This document shows, one piece after another, positions 18,777-28,101 of a stretch of DNA of 36,453 bases. This DNA is from an uncultured Burkholderiales bacterium. Its GTDB lineage: Bacteria > Pseudomonadota > Gammaproteobacteria > Burkholderiales > Burkholderiaceae_C. A program made the position numbers and the translations under genes. Position 1 is the first letter of the stretch. Every line of letters starts with the position of its first letter. Where the stretch lies: contig CAJAOB010000066.1 in NCBI GenBank assembly GCA_903941205.1, positions 1 through 36,453 on the forward strand, in the 5' to 3' direction. Below the pieces are notes generated by a model that was given only the letters and a program-made list of their open reading frames with translations, searched no databases and was not told the origin of the DNA.

Positions 18777-21700
18777 ATGGATCCCGCACCCCCTCTTTCA
18801 ACCCTGATGCCGTCTCGCCGTTTGCGCTTGGCCGCCCGGGCAGCGCGGGTGCTGCTCTGGCTGCTCCTGTCGTGGTGGCTGGTGGTGGGCATCAGCTGGG
18901 GGCTGCTACACGGCTGGATTGTGCCGCGAATCAGCGATTTTCGCCCGCGCCTGGAAGCCGAGGCGAGCCGTGCCCTGGGGGTGCCGGTGCGCATCGGCCA
19001 GATCCAGATGCGCTCGCGCGGCCTGATCCCCTCATTTGAGCTGAGCGAAGTTACTTTTCTGGACCGAGAAGGGCGCGCCGCCTTGCGCCTGCCCAGCGTG
19101 CTGGCGGCGCTGTCGCCGCGCTCGCTCTGGAATCTGGGCTTCGAGCAGCTGGTGATCGAAGGCGCCGAGTTGGATGTTCGCCGCCTTGCCAGCGGCCAGA
19201 TTCAGGTCGCAGGGCTTGAACTGTCGCAAAAAAGCACGAATGGCGGCAGCGCTATGGCCGACTGGGCGCTGGAGCAGACCGAGCTGGTCCTGCGCGGCGG
19301 CACCCTGCGCTGGACGGACGACATGAATGCCGCGCCGCCGCTGGCCCTGACGCAGGTGGACGCCGTGCTGCGCAATCCCGGCCAGCGCCACCTGGTGCGC
19401 CTGGACGCCACACCGCCGCCGGCCTGGGGCGAGCGCTTCAGCCTGCGGGCAATGCTGCGCGAGCCACTGCTGGACCGCCAGGGGGCGCCATGGCAGCGCT
19501 GGTCGGGCGAGGTCTATGGTGAGTTCAGCCGCGCCAATGTGTCGCAACTCAAGCAGTACATCCGGCTGGCGCAATTCGGTATCGACGTGAGCAGCGGAGA
19601 GGGTGCGCTGCGCGCCTGGCTGGACCTGAGCAAGGGGCAGTTCACAGGCGGCACCGCCGACTTGGCGCTGCGCGGCGTGAGCGCGCGGCTGGGCCAGGAG
19701 CTGCAGCCGCTGGCGCTGAGTTCGGTGGCCGGACGCTTTGGCGGCAAGCGGCTGAGCGGCGGTTTTGAGTTCCACACCGAGGGGCTGCGCTTCGTGGCCG
19801 ATGACGGGCTGGTCTGGCCGGGCGGCAACGTGGCGCTGCTGCACACCGAAACCGAGGGCCGGCAGCCTGCACGCACCGAACTCAAGGCCGACAAGCTGGA
19901 CTTGGCGGCACTGGCGCGCATCGCCAGACGCTTGCCATTGCAAGCCAGTGCCCACACGCTGCTGGACAGCTTTTCGCCGCAGGGGCTGGTCGAGCAGCTG
20001 GAGGCCAGCTGGCAGGGCGAGTTGTCGGCGCCACTGGCGCTGAGCGCGCGCGGCCGGGTCAGCCGCCTGACGCTGGCCGCGGGCATTGCCGAACCCGGCC
20101 TTGCTGCGAGCCCAGGCGGCAAGCCCCAGCCCGGCCGGCCGGGCATTGAGAACGCCTCGGTCGAGTTCAAGCTCACCCAGGACGGCGGCCAGGCGCAGGT
20201 GCAAATGGCCAGTGGCGCGCTGGAGTTTCCGGGCGTGTTCGAACAGCCGCGGGTGCTTTTCAACGAATTGTCAACCGAGGTCTCGTGGCAGGGCAGCGGC
20301 GCCAAACGCGAAGTGCAGTTGCGCAAGCTACGCTTTGCCAATGCCGATGTGGCCGGCCAGGCCGAAGTGCGCTGGCGCAGCAACGAGGAAGCGCCCGTGC
20401 CGGTCGCAGACGCAGCCGCGGGTGCCGCGCCAGTGCGCCGCCCGGGCGTGCTTGATTTGCAGGGCAGCTTGAGCCGCGGCGACGCCAGCCAGGTTCACCG
20501 CTACCTGCCGCTGGTCTTGCCCGAAGCCGCCCGCCACTACGTGCGCGACGCGGTCACGCAGGGGCGTCTCAACGAGGTCCGGTTCAAGGTCAAGGGCGAC
20601 TTGCGAAAGCTGCCTTTTGCCGACCCGAAGGACGGCGATTTCCTGGTCAGCGCCAATGCCACTAATCTGCGCTACGCCTATGTGCCCGCCGCCGCAGCCG
20701 CCAGCGCCAAGAGCTGGCCGGCGCTGGAGGCGCTGCAAGGTGAGCTGGTTTTCAGCCGGCAGAGCCTGGAATTGCGCGGCGTACAGGGCCGCGTGGCCGG
20801 TCTGGCCGGCTTGCAGCTCAGCCGTGGCAGCGCCCGCATACCCGACCTCGCCCGCAGCGTGGTGGAAGTCAACGCGGTCATCAGGGGGCCACTGGCGCAG
20901 GGCCTGCAATTAGTCAACAACTCGCCGGTCTCGGCCATGCTCGGTGATGGCCTGCTGCAAACCAGCGCAACGGGACCGATGGACTACAGCATGCGACTGA
21001 TGCTGCCGCTGGCCGAGCTCTCGCAGACCAGCGTGCAGGGCAGCTTGAACCTGCCGGGCAACGACGTGCAGTTTGGCCCCGAAACGCCGCTGCTGGGGCG
21101 CTTGCGCGGGACGCTGAGTTTCACTGAAAACAGCCTGCGCGTGAGCAATGCCCAAGCGCGCCTGCTGGGCGGCGACATTCGTTTTGAAGGCGGCTTGCGG
21201 CCGAACCCGGGCGCGGCGCGGCCCGCTGGGACGATTTCTGGCACGGCTTCCAGTCCTGGGAGCGGCTCCGCAAATGGGTCTGGAAGTGGCCTGGGCAACG
21301 CCAATGCGCCGGTCAACATCGAGCCGCTCGAGGCCCCGCTGTTGTTTCGCGGCCAGGGCACGGTTTCGGCCGAAGGCCTGCGGCAGGCGCGCGAGTTGGG
21401 CCTCATCAGCGGTCTGGCGCTGCATGCCAGCGGCAGCACCAGTTACAGCGCGGTATTGGGTTTTCGCCGGGGCCAGACAGAACTGAGCGTCAGCAGCAAT
21501 TTGCAAGGGCTGGCGCTGAACCTGCCCGCACCGCTGGCCAAGCCGGCCGCCGAAGCGCTGCCCTTGCAATTCGAGCGTGCGCTGCTGCGCGAATCACTGG
21601 CGCCCGGCCAGCGACTGCAAGACCAGCTCTCGCTGACGTTGGGCCGGCTTGCCAGCGTGCGCTACGTGCGTGAACTCGGTGGCGCCGAGCCGCGCGTGCT

Positions 21701-23030
21701 GCGCGGCAGCATTGGCGTCGGGCTTGCGCCCGGCGAATCAGCGCCAAGCCCGGAGCGGGAAGTGGCTGCCAATGTGAACCTGACGCGTGCCGACCTCGAC
21801 GAGTGGGGCCGTGTGCTGGAAGCGTCAAAGGCCAGCATGGCGGCTGGCAACGGCGCGGCGCGGACCACGGTCAACGTCAACAACGCCAGTGCAGCGGCTC
21901 AGGCCTATGGGCCCAGCGTGCTGGCGCTGCGCGCGGGCGAACTCAGCGTGCAGGGCTACCCCTTGCACAAGGTCGTGTTGGGCGCTTCGCGCGAGGGCGG
22001 CAACTGGCGCGCCAACATGGACGCCGACGAGCTCAGCGGCTATGCCGAGTTCCGCCAGCCGAGCGCTGCGCCGGGCGGTGCGGACGGGCGCCTTTTTGCC
22101 CGGCTCTCAAGGCTACGGCTAGGCGTCAGCACGGCGCGAGACGTCGAAGCCCTGCTGGAGGACCAGCCGTCGGCGATTCCTGCGCTGGACATCGTGGTGG
22201 ATGACTTTGAACTGCGCGGTAAAAAGCTCGGCCGACTGGACATCGAGGCCGTCAACCGGAGCGCCCAGCAGGCTGCCAGCAGCCTGCGCGAATGGCGTCT
22301 GAACAAGCTCAACCTGACGACGCCCGAAGCGGTGTTTTCAGCCAACGGCAATTGGGCCGCTGGCGCCAGCAGCGAGCGGCGCCGGGTACAGATGAATTTC
22401 AGGCTGGACATTGCCGACTCCGGCGAACTGCTCAAGCGACTGGGCATGGACGGGGCGCTGCGGCGCGGTAAAGGCCGGCTTGAAGGTCAGGTCGGCTGGC
22501 TGGGCTCGCCGCTGGGCCTGGACTACCCCAGCCTGGGCGGGCAGTTCAACGTCGGCATCGAGAGCGGCCAGTTCCTCAAGGCCGACCCGGGCCTGGCCAA
22601 GCTGCTGGGCGTGCTCAGCCTGCAAGCGCTGCCGCGCCGACTCACGCTGGATTTTCGCGATGTGTTCTCCGAGGGGTTCACTTTTGATTTTGTGCGTGGC
22701 GACGTCACCATCGAGCAAGGCCAGGCGCGCACCAACAACTTGCAGATGAAGGGCATCAACGCTGCCGTGCTGATGGAAGGCAGCGCCGACATTGCCCGTG
22801 AAACGCAGGACCTGCGGGTGGTGATCGTGCCCGAGCTCAACGCCGGAACCGCCTCGCTGATCGCCACCGTCATCAACCCGGCCGTCGGGCTCGGCACGTT
22901 TTTGGCGCAAATGTTCCTGCGCCGGCCACTGAGCGAAGCGGCGACGCAGGAGTTCCACATCGACGGCGGCTGGAGCGAGCCGCGCATCGTCCGCGTGGAG
23001 CGCCAGCCTGGCGCCGGGAAGCGTCCATGA
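18777..23030 (+). CDS. yhdP: YhdP/AsmA-like family protein (TIGR02099 type)
   Basis: 1417-aa protein with N-terminal TM (LLWLLLSWWLVVGISWGLLHGWIVPRISDFRPRLE) and C-terminal AsmA-like region (GGWSEPRIVRVER). Start at 18777 or 18807. Confidence 0.88.
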   Translation: MDPAPPLSTLMPSRRLRLAARAARVLLWLLLSWWLVVGISWGLLHGWIVPRISDFRPRLEAEASRALGVPVRIGQIQMRSRGLIPSFELSEVTFLDREGRAALRLPSVLAALSPRSLWNLGFEQLVIEGAELDVRRLASGQIQVAGLELSQKSTNGGSAMADWALEQTELVLRGGTLRWTDDMNAAPPLALTQVDAVLRNPGQRHLVRLDATPPPAWGERFSLRAMLREPLLDRQGAPWQRWSGEVYGEFSRANVSQLKQYIRLAQFGIDVSSGEGALRAWLDLSKGQFTGGTADLALRGVSARLGQELQPLALSSVAGRFGGKRLSGGFEFHTEGLRFVADDGLVWPGGNVALLHTETEGRQPARTELKADKLDLAALARIARRLPLQASAHTLLDSFSPQGLVEQLEASWQGELSAPLALSARGRVSRLTLAAGIAEPGLAASPGGKPQPGRPGIENASVEFKLTQDGGQAQVQMASGALEFPGVFEQPRVLFNELSTEVSWQGSGAKREVQLRKLRFANADVAGQAEVRWRSNEEAPVPVADAAAGAAPVRRPGVLDLQGSLSRGDASQVHRYLPLVLPEAARHYVRDAVTQGRLNEVRFKVKGDLRKLPFADPKDGDFLVSANATNLRYAYVPAAAAASAKSWPALEALQGELVFSRQSLELRGVQGRVAGLAGLQLSRGSARIPDLARSVVEVNAVIRGPLAQGLQLVNNSPVSAMLGDGLLQTSATGPMDYSMRLMLPLAELSQTSVQGSLNLPGNDVQFGPETPLLGRLRGTLSFTENSLRVSNAQARLLGGDIRFEGGLRPNPGAARPAGTISGTASSPGSGSANGSGSGLGNANAPVNIEPLEAPLLFRGQGTVSAEGLRQARELGLISGLALHASGSTSYSAVLGFRRGQTELSVSSNLQGLALNLPAPLAKPAAEALPLQFERALLRESLAPGQRLQDQLSLTLGRLASVRYVRELGGAEPRVLRGSIGVGLAPGESAPSPEREVAANVNLTRADLDEWGRVLEASKASMAAGNGAARTTVNVNNASAAAQAYGPSVLALRAGELSVQGYPLHKVVLGASREGGNWRANMDADELSGYAEFRQPSAAPGGADGRLFARLSRLRLGVSTARDVEALLEDQPSAIPALDIVVDDFELRGKKLGRLDIEAVNRSAQQAASSLREWRLNKLNLTTPEAVFSANGNWAAGASSERRRVQMNFRLDIADSGELLKRLGMDGALRRGKGRLEGQVGWLGSPLGLDYPSLGGQFNVGIESGQFLKADPGLAKLLGVLSLQALPRRLTLDFRDVFSEGFTFDFVRGDVTIEQGQARTNNLQMKGINAAVLMEGSADIARETQDLRVVIVPELNAGTASLIATVINPAVGLGTFLAQMFLRRPLSEAATQEFHIDGGWSEPRIVRVERQPGAGKRP

Positions 23031-23833
23031 AAGTCGCTGCGCTGCAAATGGTGTCCGGCATGGACTTGCAGGCCAATCTGCGTGTAGCCCACGCGCTGCT
23101 GGCCGAAGCCGCCGATCAGGGCGCTGAACTGGCGCTGCTGCCGGAATATTTTGGCCTGCTCGGCCCGAACGAGCGCAGCAAGCTCGGCGTGCAGGAAGCC
23201 GCTGGCAACGGACCGGTGCAGGACTTCCTGGCCAGGGCGGCGCGCGATTTCAAGCTCTGGCTGGTGGGCGGCACGATGCCGATTTCAACGGCCGACCCGG
23301 CGCGCGTGCGCAACGCCTCGCTGGTCTACGGGCCCGGCGGCGGCTGCGTGGCGCGCTACGACAAGATTCATCTCTTTCGCTTCAAGGACGGCCAGCACGA
23401 CCATGACGAGTCGCGCACGCTGGAGCCCGGCGAGCAGGCCGTGACGTTCGAGCTGCCTTCTGTCGACGGCCACTGCTACCGCGTGGGTCTGAGCGTTTGC
23501 TATGACCTGCGCTTTCCCGAGCTGTACCGCCGGCTCAAGGCCGATCTGCTGCTGGTGCCCAGCGCGTTCACCTTCACCACCGGGCAGGCGCACTGGGAGC
23601 TGCTGCTGCGCGCCCGCGCTGTCGAAAACCTGGCCTACGTGCTGGCGGCGGCCCAAGGCGGCCTGCACGACAACGGCAGACGCACCTGGGGCCGCAGCAT
23701 GCTGGTCGAACCCTGGGGCACGGTGCTGGCCCAGCGCGCTGAAGGCGCTGGCGTGGTCTTGGGCGAGGTGCGGCAAGCCGATTTACAGGCCTTGCGCCAG
23801 CAATTGCCAGCGTTGGGGCACGGGGTTTTATGA
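23027..23833 (+). CDS. Carbon-nitrogen hydrolase (nitrilase superfamily, Nit/YbeM-like)
   Basis: Catalytic Glu (LLPEYFG), Lys (YDKIHLF) and Cys (VGLSVCYDLRFPELYR) motifs; 4-bp ATGA overlap with yhdP. Confidence 0.93.
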   Translation: MKVAALQMVSGMDLQANLRVAHALLAEAADQGAELALLPEYFGLLGPNERSKLGVQEAAGNGPVQDFLARAARDFKLWLVGGTMPISTADPARVRNASLVYGPGGGCVARYDKIHLFRFKDGQHDHDESRTLEPGEQAVTFELPSVDGHCYRVGLSVCYDLRFPELYRRLKADLLLVPSAFTFTTGQAHWELLLRARAVENLAYVLAAAQGGLHDNGRRTWGRSMLVEPWGTVLAQRAEGAGVVLGEVRQADLQALRQQLPALGHGVL

Positions 23834-25950
23834 GCGCCATGCTGCCGCTCCAGCAGCCCGCACGGCGTCGCCCGCGCTGGCTGCGCCGGCCGTTCAAATG
23901 GAGCCGGCGCTGGTCGCTGTGGGTGCTGCTGGTGGCGCTTTTGGTGACCATGCTGGGTACGCTGGTGTGGCTGGCAGGGCGCTATGAAGCCAGCCTGGTG
24001 CAGGCCCGGCTCGAGCGCGACACCGCCGAGATCGTCGCCGACATCCACAACGGGCTGGCGCGCAATATCCAAAGCCTGCAAGCGCTGCCATCGGACGAGC
24101 GCAGCGCCGACATCTGGCGGCTGCAAGCCAGCGAGCTGCTGCGCCAGCGGCGGGAAATCGTTCGTATCGAAAGGCGTGACGATTCGCTGGAAACCTTGCA
24201 GGTCGATGAAACCCCTTTCCGGCGTTCGGTGTTTGCCCGCCTGGGCCGCGCCGGCGTGGAGCCAGACACGAGCCAGGCCTGCAACACGGCGCTGCGCCTG
24301 AAAGGCCCGGCTTATTCCAACAGCTACTTTGTGCCGCAGGCCGATGGCCTGGGTCTGGAGCTGCTCGAGTTGTGCCTGCCGCTGATGGCCGACGGCCGCC
24401 TGACCGGTTACACGGTGGCCACCTACTCGCTGCAAAATATCCTGACCGAGCTGGTGGGCCAGCAGCTCGCGCGCGGTCAGGGCTTGTCGTTCACCGAGGC
24501 CGACGGCACGCGTCTGGCGATTGCCGGCATGCCTGCGCGCGGCAGCCGCATCTACAACGCACAGCAACTGCTGGACCTGCCGGGCACCAAGCTGGTAGTG
24601 CGCATGGACAGCTGGCGCGGCACACCGGATTTTTTCCCGAACATGCTGACCGCTCTGGTCAGCGCCATGGCGCTGGCCCTGATTGCCGTGTTGCTGATGC
24701 TCGGGCGCGACATGCGCCGGCGCCTGAAGGTCGAGCGCGATCTGGCCGAGGCCCTGGCTTTCAGAAAGGCCATGGAAGACTCGCTGGTGACCGGGCTGCG
24801 GGCGCGCGACCTGCAAGGCCGTATCACCTACGTCAACCCGGCCTTTTGCCAGATGGTCGGCGTCGAGGCCAAGGAATTGCTGGACCACAAGTTCCCCAGC
24901 CCCTACTGGCCGCCCGAGCTGGCCGGCGTTTATCAAGACCGCCAGGCCATCCGGCTGGCCAGCAACAACTTGCCACAAGGCGGCTTCGAGTCGGTTTTCA
25001 TGCGGCGCGACGGCACGCGCTTTCCGGTGCTCATCATCGAGGCGCCGCTGATCAACGCCAGCGGCAAACACACCGGCTGGATGAGCGCGATTGTCGACAT
25101 CAGCGAGCAGCGCCGCGTCGAGGAAATGTCGCGCGCCAGCCAGGACCGACTCCAAGCCACCGCCCGCCTGGCCATGGTCGGCGAGATGGCTTCCTTGCTC
25201 AGCCATGAACTCAACCAGCCGCTGGCGGCGATTTCCAGCTACGCCACCGGCTCGCTCAACTTGCTGGACGACGCCGGCCGCAGCCCCGGCGGCCTGAGCG
25301 CCGACTTGCGGGTCGCACTCAAGCGCATCAGCGAGCAGGCCGAGCGCGCCGGCAAGGTCATCAAGAGCGTGCATGACTTTGTGCGCCGGCGAGAACAGGT
25401 GCGCGAAGCCGTCGCGCCACGCGCGCTGCTGGATGCCATCATGCCGCTGATCAGCCTGCAGGCGCGCAAGCTCTCGGTGAGTCTGGTGACCGACGTGGCG
25501 CCCAATTGCGAAGCGGTGTTGTGCGACCGCACCATGGTCGAGCAGGTGTTGCTCAACCTGTCGCGCAACGGCATGCAGGCCATGCAGGCGCAGGGCAAAA
25601 AGCTTGCTGCCACGGAGCGCTTGCTGACACTGCGCGCCAGGCCGGCGGCCGGGGACAAGCGCGGCTGGGTCGAGTTTTCGGTGACCGATCACGGCGTCGG
25701 CATTCCGCCCGAGGTCGCTGAGAAGCTCTTCACGCCGTTTTTCACCACCAAGGTCGAAGGCATGGGCCTGGGTCTGAGCCTGTGCCGCACCGTGATCGAG
25801 CAGCACGGCGGCCATCTGGAGTTCGAGCCGGCGCAGCCGCGCGGTACACAGTTCAGGTTCACGCTCCCCTCGGGCTCCCTGCCGGCGCCACAGACCGGTC
25901 TTTCACACCCCACCACGGTCCGCCCGACCACCAGCGAGTTGTCCTCATGA
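23830..25950 (+). CDS. Membrane PAS-domain sensor histidine kinase (DctS/FixL-like)
   Basis: Two predicted TM segments around a periplasmic region, PAS-like region (GRITYVNPAFCQMVGVEAKELL), HisKA (LSHELNQPLAAISSYATGSLNLL), and HATPase motifs (VTDHGVGIPPEVAEKLFTPFFTTKVEGMGLGLSLCRTVIEQHGG). Confidence 0.92.
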   Translation: MSAMLPLQQPARRRPRWLRRPFKWSRRWSLWVLLVALLVTMLGTLVWLAGRYEASLVQARLERDTAEIVADIHNGLARNIQSLQALPSDERSADIWRLQASELLRQRREIVRIERRDDSLETLQVDETPFRRSVFARLGRAGVEPDTSQACNTALRLKGPAYSNSYFVPQADGLGLELLELCLPLMADGRLTGYTVATYSLQNILTELVGQQLARGQGLSFTEADGTRLAIAGMPARGSRIYNAQQLLDLPGTKLVVRMDSWRGTPDFFPNMLTALVSAMALALIAVLLMLGRDMRRRLKVERDLAEALAFRKAMEDSLVTGLRARDLQGRITYVNPAFCQMVGVEAKELLDHKFPSPYWPPELAGVYQDRQAIRLASNNLPQGGFESVFMRRDGTRFPVLIIEAPLINASGKHTGWMSAIVDISEQRRVEEMSRASQDRLQATARLAMVGEMASLLSHELNQPLAAISSYATGSLNLLDDAGRSPGGLSADLRVALKRISEQAERAGKVIKSVHDFVRRREQVREAVAPRALLDAIMPLISLQARKLSVSLVTDVAPNCEAVLCDRTMVEQVLLNLSRNGMQAMQAQGKKLAATERLLTLRARPAAGDKRGWVEFSVTDHGVGIPPEVAEKLFTPFFTTKVEGMGLGLSLCRTVIEQHGGHLEFEPAQPRGTQFRFTLPSGSLPAPQTGLSHPTTVRPTTSELSS

Positions 25951-26573
25951 GCATCAGCCGCCACGCCACCGTCTACATCGTCGACGACGACGCCAGCGTC
26001 CGCGAGGCTTTGGCCTGGCTGCTGCGTTCGCGCCGACTCATGAGCGAATGCTTTGACAGCGCCGAAGCCTTTGACGCACGCATCACTGCCATGAGAGGCG
26101 TACGCGAGCCTTCATGCGCGCTGCTCGACGTGCGCATGGCCGGCCTGAGCGGACTGGCCATGTTTGAAAAATTGATCGGTTACGGGCTGCTGCCGACCTT
26201 GCCGGTGATCTTCCTGACTGGCCATGCCGACGTGCCCACGGCGGTCGACGCGGTCAAGCGCGGCGCTTTCGACTTTTGCGAAAAACCGTTTTCGGACAAC
26301 GCACTGGTGGACCGCATCGAGCAGGCGCTGGCGCAGTCGGCGGCTGGCCTGGCCCAACACAATCAGGCGACCGGCCTGCAAGCCAGGCTCGAAGGCCTGA
26401 CCGAGCGTGAGCGCGATGTGCTGCGGCTGGTGGTCGAAGGCTTGCCCAACAAACAAGTCGCTGACCAGCTCTACATCAGCGTGCGCACGGTGGAGGTCCA
26501 CCGCGCGCGGGTGTTCGAGAAAATGGGCGTGAAGTCGGCGGTCGAACTCGCCAACCTGATGCGCAATGCCTAG
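25947..26573 (+). CDS. Response regulator, receiver plus LuxR-type HTH (FixJ/DctR-like)
   Basis: Receiver VYIVDDDASVRE... LLDVRMAGLSGL... FLTGHADVPTAVDAVKRGAFDFCEKPF and HTH LTERERDVLRLVVEGLPNKQVADQLYISVRTVEVHRARVFEKMGV. Confidence 0.93.
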   Translation: MSISRHATVYIVDDDASVREALAWLLRSRRLMSECFDSAEAFDARITAMRGVREPSCALLDVRMAGLSGLAMFEKLIGYGLLPTLPVIFLTGHADVPTAVDAVKRGAFDFCEKPFSDNALVDRIEQALAQSAAGLAQHNQATGLQARLEGLTERERDVLRLVVEGLPNKQVADQLYISVRTVEVHRARVFEKMGVKSAVELANLMRNA

Positions 26574-26761
26574 CCCTTGTCGCGCTGTTCCGGGTCTTTC
26601 TCGGTTTCAAGCGGGCGCCGGGCGGCGGCTTGCGGAGTTTGGGCGTCAGAGTCTTCCGCGCGCTTGATCTCGCCACCCTCGCGTCCCGAAAACATGGTCC
26701 ACCAGACGATGAACACCAATATCAGCAAAGCCCCCAGGGCTTCGAGCAGCAGCAAGGTCAT
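26570..26761 (-). CDS. Small putative membrane protein, 63 aa
   Basis: MTLLLLEALGALLILVFIVWWTMFSGREGGEIKRAEDSDAQTPQ...: one hydrophobic segment then a charged tail. It fills the gap between the response regulator and mltA exactly. Confidence 0.6.
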   Translation of the reverse strand: MTLLLLEALGALLILVFIVWWTMFSGREGGEIKRAEDSDAQTPQAAARRPLETEKDPEQRDKG

Positions 26762-27911
26762 GGCGAGGTTTTTCCGAGGGGCAGCGAAGGGCCTGATTAT
26801 CGGCGCCGGCCTTGCCTTGAGCGCCTGCGCCGTCAGGATGCCCCTGCCACCGGTAGCCCCACTTCCTGCGGACTTGCCTGCACCTGTCGTCAGCGAGCCG
26901 GGGCCGGCCAGCGGCGTGCTGTTGCAAGGCAAAAGCCGCTGGGTTCCCGTCCGCTGGAGCGAACTGCCCGGCTTTGAAAGCGACGCGCTCCACGAAGCCT
27001 GGAACGCGTGGATCAAAAGCTGTGAACGCCCCGGCCCTGACTTTGCGCCGCTGTGCCCCGAGGTGCGCCGCCTGAGCATCGGCAGCGCGGAGGAGCAGCG
27101 CGCGTGGATGACGACCCGCCTTCAACCCTACCGCGTTGAATCGCTGCAAGGCGCGGCCGAAGGCTTGCTGACCAGCTATTTCGAACCGGTGCTCAAGGCC
27201 AGCCGCCAGCGCTCCGGCGCCTACGCCGTGCCGCTGTACCAGGCCCCGACCGGACTGCGGCGCGGCCAGCCCTGGTTCAGCCGGCAAGACATCGAAACCC
27301 GGCCCGAGGCCCAAGCCGCGCTGCAAGGCCGCGAAATCGCCTGGCTCGAAGACCCGATCGACGCCATGCTGCTGCACATTCAAGGCTCGGGCCGGCTGCG
27401 CCTGAGCGAAGCCGACGGCAGCCAGCGCACCGTTCGCGTGGCCTTTGCCGGCTCCAACGAACAGCCCTACCGCAGCATCAACCAGTGGCTGCTGGCCCAA
27501 GGCGTCACCCGAATCAACCCCTGGCCCGAAGCCACCAAGACCTGGGCAGCGCAAAACCCGCAGCGCGTGCAGCAACTGCTCTGGAGCAACCCGCGCTACA
27601 TCTTTTTCAAGGAAGAAAGCCTGAGCGAGCAAGACGCCAGCACCGGCCCGCGCGGCGCCCAGGGTGTGGCCCTCACCGCCGGCCGCTCCATCGCGGTCGA
27701 CGCCGCCAGCATCCCCTACGGCACGCCCGTCTGGCTGGCCTCCAGCGGCAGCGCCGCGCAACTGCAAAAACTGGTGCTGGCCCAGGACACCGGCAGCGCC
27801 ATCGTCGGCGCGGTGCGCGCAGACTACTTCGCCGGCACCGGTCCCGAAGCCGGCGCCCTCGCCAGCAAAGTGAACCAGCCCCTGCGGCTATGGGTGCTCT
27901 GGCCGCGCTGA
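26760..27911 (+). CDS. mltA: Membrane-bound lytic murein transglycosylase A
   Basis: Lipobox LALSACAVR; MltA/3D domain motifs LLTSYFEPVLKASR, DPIDAMLLHIQGSGRLRL, LAQDTGSAIVGAVRADYFAGTG. Start assigned at MARFFRGAAKG. Confidence 0.93.
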   Translation: MARFFRGAAKGLIIGAGLALSACAVRMPLPPVAPLPADLPAPVVSEPGPASGVLLQGKSRWVPVRWSELPGFESDALHEAWNAWIKSCERPGPDFAPLCPEVRRLSIGSAEEQRAWMTTRLQPYRVESLQGAAEGLLTSYFEPVLKASRQRSGAYAVPLYQAPTGLRRGQPWFSRQDIETRPEAQAALQGREIAWLEDPIDAMLLHIQGSGRLRLSEADGSQRTVRVAFAGSNEQPYRSINQWLLAQGVTRINPWPEATKTWAAQNPQRVQQLLWSNPRYIFFKEESLSEQDASTGPRGAQGVALTAGRSIAVDAASIPYGTPVWLASSGSAAQLQKLVLAQDTGSAIVGAVRADYFAGTGPEAGALASKVNQPLRLWVLWPR

Positions 27912-28101
27912 GCGAAAGCCGCAGCCGTCATCAAGCGCGGGCAGCGCCCATCCCTGCCTTCCCCCGAAGGAAGAAGGGGCCAAACCGAGATGGTCACGCG
28001 AGGAAAGTTGCCCAGCGCCCGGTCAGCCCGTCACCCCGACAGGAAAACATGCAAAAACGGGATCTCCAAGCGGGTTCCGGGTCTTATTCACGGACCCCCA
28101 G

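Noticed and set aside
23635-25815. 726-aa minus ORF antisense to the nitrilase and histidine kinase genes
   Set aside because: Overlaps two well-supported coupled genes; translation is rich in Gln/His/Ala/Gly, typical of a shadow frame.
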